Origin: Bacteroides sp. M10 | GTDB taxonomy: Bacteria > Bacteroidota > Bacteroidia > Bacteroidales > Bacteroidaceae | Direction: 5' to 3' | DNA: 64,000 bases | Assembly (NCBI RefSeq): GCF_014334015.1 | Contig: NZ_CP060488.1 | Location: 4,732,501 to 4,796,500, forward strand | In this document: one piece after another, positions 26,746 to 34,700 of the stretch | Layout: each line of letters starts with the position of its first letter | Position numbering within the stretch: position 1 is the first letter of the stretch | The notes under the pieces: generated by a model | The model's input: only the letters and a program-made list of their open reading frames with translations | The model's database searches: none | Told to the model about the DNA's origin: nothing | Made by a program: the position numbers and the translations under genes

Positions 26746-27885
26746 TTAATTTTTAAGTAATGAATGTGATGATGGATTCATAATTTGAATAGCACGGCGT
26801 ATATTTTTATATTCAGGTGAAGTTCCATACTCTGCTTCCATATGATAGGTTCCTGCACCACCTTTACGGAATCCGTTACTTGGTTGCCAGCGTGCCATTC
26901 CTTCGAGAGATTTCATTTTGTTACCATAACGATCAGTATAATCATATCCACCGTCCATAGCAGCATCGGTAGCCTCGAAATTCTCGGTCATGATGGTCAT
27001 CTTCGTGATTTGTTCTTCAGACATGACACTGCTATACGTCTGAACAAGTCCTGCACCTGCTATACCGCCTGTGATAAGGCGTTTATCGAGTTTAGAATCA
27101 CTGCCGGGACTAGTATTATTGTAAGCCTGAATGATAAAATAGTCGAAATATAATCCGACTTCAGGTCTACCCGTTATGCTCTGTGGTTCGCCGTCAATAA
27201 CTAATAATTTACCAGTTCCTGATTTCGGACCGAAATATTTGCCTAGTTCATCAACGAATGCAAACATTCTATCATCTTCATCTACGATATTACCGGGATT
27301 ACCGAAATTGGGTTCATAGTCGATATCAAAGCCGTCATAACCATATTTATTGACTGTATCGGCAATGGCACTTGCATATTTGCGAATAGATGCTTCTATT
27401 GCTTCCTTGTTTGATTCATCGGAAGGCCATCCCCAAAAATCATTCACAGCTTCCTTTTCGGATGAGAATCCCATTTCTTCCCAGTTGTCACGAATATTCT
27501 GCGGGGTAATCTGATCTCCTACACTTCTGATAATGAAACACATGGTAAAGCGAGTTCCTTTCTCTTGTTGACAAAATTGGAGATCTTTTTTTTGAGCTTC
27601 TGTAATGTTCGACCAATTTCCCCAAATAGAAACAATATCTACACTATCAGGAATACCGGCTAAAGAACTTTTCATATAGGCACCTTCACCACTCCAGCCA
27701 CCAAACCAGCCAAAGGCAACTTGGTGATCTGTCTGTTTATAGGCACGCAAAGCCGCATAATATTCATCCGATACGATCGATTCGGGAAAAGTTTTTGCTT
27801 CCGACTCCGTCCAGTCACTGCAACCGATCAATGAGGTTGTTGCCAGTGATATGAGTACAATGTATAATAAATAAATTTTCTTCAT
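26746..27885 (-). CDS. GH18 endo-beta-N-acetylglucosaminidase-type lipoprotein (left, silent module)
   Basis: A 379-residue lipoprotein (Cys22 after TTSLIG) with a GH18 TIM barrel. The catalytic signature DGFDIDYE is intact at residues 184-191, with Glu191 as acid and Asp189 assisting the substrate N-acetyl group. Other visible barrel strands are VDIVSIWGNW and YFDYFIIQAYN. Relatives beside susCD genes in Bacteroides are surface endo-beta-N-acetylglucosaminidases that free N-glycans from glycoproteins by cutting the chitobiose core. Which N-glycan class this one takes is not visible. The paralogue at 39624 keeps the same motif but differs around the substrate loops, so the two may have different glycan preferences. 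Confidence 0.85.
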   Translation of the reverse strand: MKKIYLLYIVLISLATTSLIGCSDWTESEAKTFPESIVSDEYYAALRAYKQTDHQVAFGWFGGWSGEGAYMKSSLAGIPDSVDIVSIWGNWSNITEAQKKDLQFCQQEKGTRFTMCFIIRSVGDQITPQNIRDNWEEMGFSSEKEAVNDFWGWPSDESNKEAIEASIRKYASAIADTVNKYGYDGFDIDYEPNFGNPGNIVDEDDRMFAFVDELGKYFGPKSGTGKLLVIDGEPQSITGRPEVGLYFDYFIIQAYNNTSPGSDSKLDKRLITGGIAGAGLVQTYSSVMSEEQITKMTIMTENFEATDAAMDGGYDYTDRYGNKMKSLEGMARWQPSNGFRKGGAGTYHMEAEYGTSPEYKNIRRAIQIMNPSSHSLLKN

Positions 27886-27912
27886 AAAAGTCCTTTTTAT
27901 GCATTATATAAA

Positions 27913-29463
27913 TTAGTTCTTCTTAGCCCACTTTAAGTCAGTAGCTTCATTATCAGCACCGCCAAGTTCTGCTACTCCCAGATCATAATTGGCTTTATTG
28001 TTTTGTGCCTCTGTATAAGGGAAGCTTAGACGACGCATACCGCGTTGGCTGCTCACTCCACAATCTGATAGATTGTCGATACAAGGATAAAGTTCCGGAT
28101 AACCTGTACGGCGATATTCAGCCCATGCTTCCAATCCTAATGGATAATTGGCGATCCATTTTTGAGTAATGACACGTTGGAAATTCTTTCCATTTACGTT
28201 ATCAGCCTCACTGTCATCCCACATCACACTCACTGTATTGGTAATTGTAGCAGTAGCATTTTGCACAGCATCACTTTCATGTGATACGACAGGAGCTTCG
28301 TCAATCTTCAAGTATTCAGTGGCTGAAACCTGATATTGTTCCATTGACAAATTAATACCATCTTCATAATAGGCTTTTGCTGTTTTAGAACCGACATTCC
28401 AACCACGCAATTTTCCTTCTGCACGTAAAAAAGCCGTTTCTGCAGCGCAGAAAACCATTAATTTAGAGGTTGCCGTATATGCGGGAATAGAAAATCCTGC
28501 AGCGTCTGCCTTTTTAAAATCAGCATCTCCAGTACGCATACCTACATACTTATCTGTTTTCCCAGCAAGGGTAGACTTATTAAAGAACTTCGGCATACGT
28601 GGGTCATCATATGCATTCATATAGTCTACAATATTTGCATTCACGCGCAGATCACCCCAACTTACAGCTGCCAGTTGATATGGATTACTCTGTGTGCCAC
28701 AAGAAAGCATAGCATTATCCGAATTACTTTCAATCAATCCTGCTTTATGTGTTACTGCTGCTTCAGCTGCCTCTTGAGCAATGCTTGGCCATGTTCCGCT
28801 GATTCGCATTGCAACACGTAAACGCATTGAATTGGCTAGCTTAGCCCAACCTGAATAATTGCCATCGAAAACCGGATCATTGGCTCCCAATGGTGCATTA
28901 CCATTTGTTTCTACATAATAGTTGTACAAAACATCAGCTGCATTGGCTAAATCACTTAATATATTAGTATAGACCTGTTCCTGGGTATCATAAGATACAT
29001 AGAAATTACCCTTCTTTACTTGGCTGTAAGGCATCGGTCCATAACAATCCGCAACGCGAAGCATCGTTATGGCACGTATCATACAAGAGAAAGCATAATA
29101 ATGTCCGGTAGAATTAGTTGCTTCCTGTATCTGGAAAAAGTTTCCATATATTTTTTCAAACGGAGTGTTCCAAGGGGTAGCATTCCAAGCATCACTCTGA
29201 TTGAATGTGCTGAAGTTTGTGCCACTCCATGTGTTGGAACAGCATAAATAGCCACCTAATTGTCCCACCATTTGATCCTGCATTTGAGAGTCATTCTGCT
29301 GAATATTCACAATTGTTTCAATCATAGACTTCATCAAAGTAGCAGGGTCTGCATCATGAATTTGATATTGATTCGTATTATACTCCTCAAATTTATCGGT
29401 ACAACTTCCTGCCAGTAACAACAGAACGGCACCGACTGTGATATTTCTTAAATATTTTCTCAT
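27913..29463 (-). CDS. SusD/RagB-family lipoprotein (left, silent module)
   Basis: 516 residues with a lipoprotein signal (LLLAGSC, Cys21) and the helical TPR-based fold of SusD. Recognisable blocks are DADPATLMKSMIETIVNIQ, YYAFSCMIRAITMLRVADCYGPMPYSQV and the C-terminal WIANYPLGLEAWAEYRRTGYPELYP. SusD acts as the lid on the SusC barrel and captures glycan. It follows the partner susC by 17 nt. Its counterpart in the right module (38027-39598) is alike in layout but clearly diverged, as expected if each SusD must fit its own SusC. Confidence 0.85.
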   Translation of the reverse strand: MRKYLRNITVGAVLLLLAGSCTDKFEEYNTNQYQIHDADPATLMKSMIETIVNIQQNDSQMQDQMVGQLGGYLCCSNTWSGTNFSTFNQSDAWNATPWNTPFEKIYGNFFQIQEATNSTGHYYAFSCMIRAITMLRVADCYGPMPYSQVKKGNFYVSYDTQEQVYTNILSDLANAADVLYNYYVETNGNAPLGANDPVFDGNYSGWAKLANSMRLRVAMRISGTWPSIAQEAAEAAVTHKAGLIESNSDNAMLSCGTQSNPYQLAAVSWGDLRVNANIVDYMNAYDDPRMPKFFNKSTLAGKTDKYVGMRTGDADFKKADAAGFSIPAYTATSKLMVFCAAETAFLRAEGKLRGWNVGSKTAKAYYEDGINLSMEQYQVSATEYLKIDEAPVVSHESDAVQNATATITNTVSVMWDDSEADNVNGKNFQRVITQKWIANYPLGLEAWAEYRRTGYPELYPCIDNLSDCGVSSQRGMRRLSFPYTEAQNNKANYDLGVAELGGADNEATDLKWAKKN

Positions 29464-29480
29464 AACATTAGCTTTTTCTT

Positions 29481-32282
29481 TTAGAATTGAACTTTCACAT
29501 TAAAACCGAAGTTACGCAAGCTAGGTTGCATAAAGTAGTCTACATTCATATAATAGTTACTGGAGGTAGAGGCAGACAATTCCGGGTCGAATGGAGCTTT
29601 ACAGTAAATCATCCATAAATTACGTCCTACAACACCCAAAGTAACATTGGCCACATTTTTAAACCATCTTTTAGGAAGTGTATAGTTTAGGCTCAATTCC
29701 TGCAAACGTACATTGGTTGCACTGTATAGATAATAACGACCGTAGCCACCCTCACCCGTACCAATAGCTTGGTAATACTTTTGGGCATTAACTTTACCGT
29801 TATTAATAGGTATGCCACCATTATCACGGGCTGTTGCAGATGTTTCGGATACTCCATAGTAATCTAAAATACCTTGAGTAGCCGAATAAGCTAATCCGCC
29901 TACACGGGCTGATAATACAACTCCTAAATCAATTCCTTTGTAAGTGAAATGATTGGTCCATCCGAGGTTGAAATCAGCATCCAGATTACCTACTTTTACC
30001 GGAGTGTTTGATGAAGTGATACCCAGATTACCATTCTGATCGACTTTTATATTACCGTTATTGTCTTTTGTCAGCTGGTTGTATACATAGATATCAGTCA
30101 TGGAGCCTCCTTCTGTCAGGATGACGCGAGGAGCTACATTCTCTTTACCTAACCAACCTACATTCATTTCATCCATTTGGATAGCTTCTCCTGTCACAGG
30201 ATTCACGCTGCCGCTTGCCAGTCGTTTCACCTTGTTACGGTTTAAAGTGAAAGTAGCATTAGAAGACCATCCGAATCCTGCCCATTTATCACTGAATCCT
30301 AAAGCTAATTCAATACCCTGATTTTGCACGTTACCGGCCTGTACAATCGCTTGTTTATATCCGGAAGAAGAGGGGATATCCACTTTAAATGTCTGGTTCA
30401 ATGTGTTAGAACGATAGTAAGTAGCGTCTAAATTGAAACGATTTCCCCAGAATTTCAAGTTCAAACCGATTTCCCAGGATTTAGTCTTTTCAGGTTTCAT
30501 ATTGTCCATCGGATATACGGTCGGATTCGCCCAGTTATGTGTCTGGCTGTTGTATTCGTAACCCGGATTAGTAAGGAAACGATCGAAAGAAGAGGCTACC
30601 ACTGTATACGAACCGCGTATTTTAGCATAAGAAATCACCTCTGGTAGTTTTACCATTTCTGATAATAAAGCCGATAAACCGACTGACGGATAAAAGAAAG
30701 ATTTCTGTTTGGAGAATGCGAGTTTTGAATCCCAGTCATTACGTCCGGTTACGGTTAGATACAGTTGATTTTTCCAACTTAATTCAGCACTGGCAAAAAT
30801 ACTTTGAATTTCATCTTCATATCCGGTAGGATCCGGTTTATAGTTGGCGGAGAAATTAATATTGTTGATCTGGAAGAAGTTGGGAATAACCAGGTCACCT
30901 GCAATATATAACTGATCCATTGAAGTATGATATATGGAAGCACCAACATTGGCTGTTAAATGAAAATCACCAAATGTTTTATCTATATTAGCCAGGAAAT
31001 CGGCATATAAAGAACGTTCCTGACGCATGGCATCTTCAAAACCACCACTTACACCACAGAATGTTGTTAATGTAGAAGCAGATTTCTCATTTTTATTCCG
31101 GTAGTCGGAGTTGTCCAGATTGACACGACCGACAACGTTGAGCCAATCTGTAGCCTGCCATTTCAAAGAAGCGTTCATCATATAACGTTTCTTGTTGGAA
31201 GTACGGTTGATGCGATTTTGTATCCAATATGGATTTTGTAATGACAAACTTGCATCACCATAAGGCCAATATTGTTCCATATAGCCGTAGTTAGTATTAT
31301 AACGTTCATACAAACGAATTTCGTCAAAGTTGTCTCCACGAGGGAATAGATACAGTGATGGGAGAGGGTTATAATACTGTCCTTGAGAAACCATGTTTTT
31401 GTTGTTCTGAACGATATATTGTGCACCGATATCCAGAGTAAGTTTATCATTCAGGAAATGGGTGGTATTACGTGCCGTAAAATTATAACGGTTATAGGAG
31501 TTATTCGGAAGAATTCCACCGGAGTTAGTTGTAGAAGCAGAAAGATAAGTCTGGTTTTTGGTATTTCCTGTAGATAATGCTACCGAATTGATAACATTGG
31601 ATCCTGTTTCAAAGAAGTCAGATGGGTTATATCGACGGTTTGTCAATTCTCCCCAGCTGAATAATCCGGAACTTGTACCATAACGGTTCTGCATATCCGG
31701 CATAATATATGCTTTAGAGAAAGTAGTACTGTTGGATACTGTTATGGTAGTTTTCTCTGTTTGGCCTTTTTTAGTAGTAATTAAAACAACACCGTTTGCC
31801 GCAGCAGAACCATATAATGCTGCCGCAGAAGGACCGGTCATCATACTAATACTAGCAATATCATCCGGATTTAAGTCAGCAACAGCATCTGATCCTCCCA
31901 TCTCTCCAAATAATCCTTCGCCACCGCTTTTTCCTGTATTAAAAATAGGTACACCATCAATTACATACAATGCATTGTTATCTTTAGTCAGAGATTTCAT
32001 ACCACGCATAACAACACGAGTGGCACCACCAGCACCGGTTGCACCACTATTAATCTGAACACCGGCAACCTTTCCTGATAGTGAATTCATAAAATTGGCG
32101 TCCTTAACAGCTGTCAATTCGTCACCTTTTACCTCTTGTACATTATAACTTAATGCCTTAGTTGCACGCTTGATACCCAATGCAGTAACAACTACTTCGT
32201 CCAATACTTGCGTATCTTCTCCTAAGGTTACTTTAAGAGGTTGAGCATTGGTAAGCGTGATTGCTTGGGAGAAACTGTGCAT
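29481..32282 (-). CDS. Silent 5'-truncated susC cassette
   Basis: The reading frame encodes 933 residues of a SusC-type TonB-dependent transporter: TonB box LDEVVVTALGI, plug (VVMRGMKSLTKDNNALYVIDGVPI) and complete barrel to MQPSLRNFGFNVKVQF. Signal peptide, STN domain and almost all of the carboxypeptidase-like domain are missing compared with the susC at 34701. The frame opens at an ATG only 11 bp before an exact 106-bp copy of the other susC begins (32166-32271), and upstream sequence is unrelated. The ATG is therefore probably an accident. No export or expression is expected in this orientation; inversion of 32166-35318 would give it a complete N-terminus. It is not an ordinary pseudogene, because the body is open throughout. 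Confidence 0.85.
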   Translation of the reverse strand: MHSFSQAITLTNAQPLKVTLGEDTQVLDEVVVTALGIKRATKALSYNVQEVKGDELTAVKDANFMNSLSGKVAGVQINSGATGAGGATRVVMRGMKSLTKDNNALYVIDGVPIFNTGKSGGEGLFGEMGGSDAVADLNPDDIASISMMTGPSAAALYGSAAANGVVLITTKKGQTEKTTITVSNSTTFSKAYIMPDMQNRYGTSSGLFSWGELTNRRYNPSDFFETGSNVINSVALSTGNTKNQTYLSASTTNSGGILPNNSYNRYNFTARNTTHFLNDKLTLDIGAQYIVQNNKNMVSQGQYYNPLPSLYLFPRGDNFDEIRLYERYNTNYGYMEQYWPYGDASLSLQNPYWIQNRINRTSNKKRYMMNASLKWQATDWLNVVGRVNLDNSDYRNKNEKSASTLTTFCGVSGGFEDAMRQERSLYADFLANIDKTFGDFHLTANVGASIYHTSMDQLYIAGDLVIPNFFQINNINFSANYKPDPTGYEDEIQSIFASAELSWKNQLYLTVTGRNDWDSKLAFSKQKSFFYPSVGLSALLSEMVKLPEVISYAKIRGSYTVVASSFDRFLTNPGYEYNSQTHNWANPTVYPMDNMKPEKTKSWEIGLNLKFWGNRFNLDATYYRSNTLNQTFKVDIPSSSGYKQAIVQAGNVQNQGIELALGFSDKWAGFGWSSNATFTLNRNKVKRLASGSVNPVTGEAIQMDEMNVGWLGKENVAPRVILTEGGSMTDIYVYNQLTKDNNGNIKVDQNGNLGITSSNTPVKVGNLDADFNLGWTNHFTYKGIDLGVVLSARVGGLAYSATQGILDYYGVSETSATARDNGGIPINNGKVNAQKYYQAIGTGEGGYGRYYLYSATNVRLQELSLNYTLPKRWFKNVANVTLGVVGRNLWMIYCKAPFDPELSASTSSNYYMNVDYFMQPSLRNFGFNVKVQF
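32166..32271 (-). repeat. Left 106-bp recombination repeat of the susC switch
   Basis: Read on the minus strand, this stretch is base-for-base identical to 35213-35318 on the plus strand. Identity ends abruptly on both sides: outside, the two susC bodies fall to roughly 70 percent by eye; inside, there is no similarity. It covers codons for the last strands of the carboxypeptidase-like domain and the TonB box (residues 171-206 of the complete SusC). Confidence 0.95.
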
Positions 32283-32426
32283 TATTATGATTAGGAAATA
32301 AAATTTATGCCACCTTTATTATTTATCAATAAGTAATTGTTCAAAATTAAACGGCATCATGTGTATGATTGTAGTGTCTTGCCTCTACAATTCACCACCA
32401 CCAATAATATTTATTATTTTTTCTAT

Positions 32427-32722
32427 CCTTCACCTTTCTTCTGGACTCCCGATAAACAGGACGTTTACGAGTGAAGGGTGACTCTTTCACACACTCTTTC
32501 ACCTTACTTGGAAATGAAATATGCTTATAGATTATTTTTTTATTAGGGTGTTTTTTTTAAACATTGGGATGATTGTAAAAAACATCACAGTGTTTTTTAC
32601 AATTAATGCAATGATTTTAGAAAGTACTGTTACAACATTCTTTCGATATGAATGTAATGGTGAAGACTGCTCCTTCACCCATAAACGACCTAGTCATCGG
32701 GTGTTCAGAAAAAAGGTGAAGG
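32427..32722. repeat. Two inverted 51-bp arms within the invertible segment
   Basis: Arm 1 is 32427-32477 (plus), arm 2 is 32672-32722 (read on minus). By hand alignment, 42 of 51 positions match. Each arm also has its own perfect 7-bp terminal inverted repeat, ccttcac at one end and gtgaagg at the other. The arms are about 194 bp apart, with no convincing gene between them; a 75-codon ORF at 32521-32748 has no family features. The layout suggests a protein-binding site, perhaps for the recombinase or an accessory factor. Function is inferred only. Confidence 0.7.
32572..32603. terminator. Hairpin between the 51-bp arms
   Basis: attgtaaaaaaca (32572-32584) pairs perfectly with tgttttttacaat (32591-32603) around a 6-nt loop. 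The A/T-rich stem could stop read-through toward the silent susC or be a protein site. Confidence 0.55.
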
Positions 32723-32795
32723 GGAATGGAAAAAATGTATATCTGTAGGGAAATCAAATATTGTTTTACCAATTCTATAAAGCACAGCTTTAGCC

Positions 32796-32840
32796 TACTT
32801 AAAGCATAGCTTTTCGTTCCCTAAAGCTATGCTTTAAGTA
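32796..32840. terminator. Perfect 18-bp hairpin downstream of the recombinase gene
   Basis: tacttaaagcatagcttt (32796-32813) pairs without mismatch with aaagctatgctttaagta (32823-32840) around a 9-nt loop. It lies about 250 nt after the recombinase stop, on the path to the silent susC. There is no following T-run, so it is not a textbook terminator. It may insulate the silent module or mark a protein-binding site. Confidence 0.65.
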
Positions 32841-33087
32841 AGTAAAATGTAGAACAGAGCTTATACCTTGAACAAATAGTACAGACTTTATAAACTTTAC
32901 CATCATGTGAATGGCTTATTTATAAAATTTGACGTAAAACTGTCTAATTGATATATAACATAATTTTCTTGTAACTAAAAATGAATATGGAAAATCCATT
33001 TATCTCTTCTGCTTTTTCACAAATTGTAGTATTGAAAAACTAGAGAAAATAAAGGGTGTACATACAATTTGCATGCACTATTCTAAT

Positions 33088-34323
33088 TTAAATATTAAAG
33101 TCGGTAAGCAATTGAGCATTTCTTATTCTTTCTTCTTTCTCAAAATAGGCTAGATAGTTCTCTGTGACAGCTAAATTGGAGTGTCCCAAACTTTCTGAAA
33201 TATAGGAAGTTTTAGCACCTGCACGTTTTAGAACTGTTGCAAATGAATGCCTAGCAGTGTAAGTTGTTAATTGAGAGATCCCTGTATCTTGAGCTATCTT
33301 TTTGAGTCTTCTATTGCATTTAGTAACAATACGCCTCACTAGCCTAACTCTTTCAAACGCATTTTCTGTTCCGTCAGCGTATTTAAAGATATATGTTTGT
33401 GGATTAATTCTAGGGTTCCCCCATTTATGAATGATATTCCACATTTCCGGAGTTATTATTGCATGTATCTCTCTACTATGTTTAGCTGTCCTCGAAGTTT
33501 TAGAACGTACAAAGCATATCTCTCCATCTACAATATTTGAATACTGAAGAAATAGTAAATCCATGAAATTGATACCATTGCATAAATAAGAAAATACCCA
33601 TAGATCTCGAAATTCTTCTATATCTTTTGTTCCATCTTGATAGGACATTACTTTTTTTATATCAGCAAGGGTGAGTGCTAATTTACGTCCACAGCCTTCA
33701 GGAATCTCATATTTATTTTTCCCAAAAGGGAACGATGATTCTTTTAATATGCCATCTTGTATAGCACGATTTAGTATGCACTTTAAAGCTCTGAAATAAA
33801 TACTAATACTTGAATAGCTCTTACCTTTTGAAAGCCAGAAACGTTCACATCGTTTGAGCCAATCTACTGTAATTCTTTCTAAAGGAATATATGTCCCGCC
33901 AAAACTCTCTAAACTTTTTAATGCACTCTGATAACTTAGATAAGTACTTGCCTGCTCATTATCTTTTAGTTCTTTCATTTTCAGACTAAAAGCACTATGC
34001 AGATTCATATCTTTCATTTGTCTTCCTAACCTAATACTTAAAGTCTCAATATTAAATTCCCCCTTTTGTATTAGTTCATTAATGTGCTGTTTTACATTAG
34101 AAAAGCTACTTTCTATATCACTTCGTATCTCTGTCAATAACCTACTTTTTGCTTTTAGCAGTCTATCCCAATCTTCTTTTGAAAGTTCCTTTCCTGTTGA
34201 GTAATATTTTTGTTTTCTTCTGAATACCACTTGAACTTTAATAGGAAACAATCCGCTCTTTTTTACTCTTCTGGTATCTAATATGGTTAATACAGAGACT
34301 CCATCTCTTGAATATTTGAACAT
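33088..34323 (-). CDS. Tyrosine recombinase of the susC switch
   Basis: A 411-residue Bacteroides-type tyrosine recombinase: N-terminal Arm-like DNA-binding part (VQVVFRRKQKYYSTGKELSKEDWDRL), SAM-like core-binding domain (about 108-215), and catalytic domain. Catalytic residues visible are Arg358 and the next His in TARHSFAT, His381 in SLGHSN, and nucleophile Tyr390 in TENYLAYF. At the box I position the sequence reads CNGINFMDLL, where most family members have Arg; a similar loss has been reported for some Bacteroides recombinases such as IntDOT. It lies inside the segment it presumably inverts, divergent from the active susC. No phage or conjugation genes accompany it. Confidence 0.85.
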   Translation of the reverse strand: MFKYSRDGVSVLTILDTRRVKKSGLFPIKVQVVFRRKQKYYSTGKELSKEDWDRLLKAKSRLLTEIRSDIESSFSNVKQHINELIQKGEFNIETLSIRLGRQMKDMNLHSAFSLKMKELKDNEQASTYLSYQSALKSLESFGGTYIPLERITVDWLKRCERFWLSKGKSYSSISIYFRALKCILNRAIQDGILKESSFPFGKNKYEIPEGCGRKLALTLADIKKVMSYQDGTKDIEEFRDLWVFSYLCNGINFMDLLFLQYSNIVDGEICFVRSKTSRTAKHSREIHAIITPEMWNIIHKWGNPRINPQTYIFKYADGTENAFERVRLVRRIVTKCNRRLKKIAQDTGISQLTTYTARHSFATVLKRAGAKTSYISESLGHSNLAVTENYLAYFEKEERIRNAQLLTDFNI

Positions 34324-34700
34324 AAAAATGAATGTTTATATCTATACATTAACTGAAACATACATGAATTGTATGCAAAATGTATGCAAATATAATAAAT
34401 CAGCCTGATTTTAATAAGTGTATAAGATTCTATTTATCAAATATTTGAGTATTTATTTTTCAATTAGGAATTTACTTCTATTATTTTTTTTCAAAAAAAA
34501 TCTTATCTTCGTTTAGTAAGGTTACAACATAGAATGTATTACTATTGAATAAGCGCTTATGGAATTTATTTTAAGTGTAACCTTTAAATTTATTAATTAT
34601 GAGAAACAGAGATACATGAAACCTTTGTGTGAAAACGGTAATTTTAGTTACTGTCCCTAATTAAACTCTCTAAAAACTATTTCTAATTAAAAAGAATAAG
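34324..34700 (+). promoter_or_regulatory. Promoter region of the active susC and of the recombinase
   Basis: This 377-bp divergent gap has no gene. A 9-bp inverted repeat, aaggttaca (34519-34527) and tgtaacctt (34576-34584), flanks a palindrome aagcgctt (34551-34558) about 140 nt before the susC start, a plausible operator or ECF-sigma-dependent control region. I see no good TAnnTTTG box, consistent with use of an alternative sigma factor. The region lies inside the invertible segment and so moves with the switch. Confidence 0.5.

Noticed and set aside
32521..32748. 75-codon plus-strand ORF in the invertible segment
   Set aside because: It overlaps the hairpin and one 51-bp arm and has no recognisable start context or family features; the repeats explain the sequence better.
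33088..34323. Recombinase as integrase of a prophage or conjugative element
   Set aside because: No structural phage, mobilisation or attachment-site duplication is visible; the exact repeats in the two susC genes give a simpler explanation.
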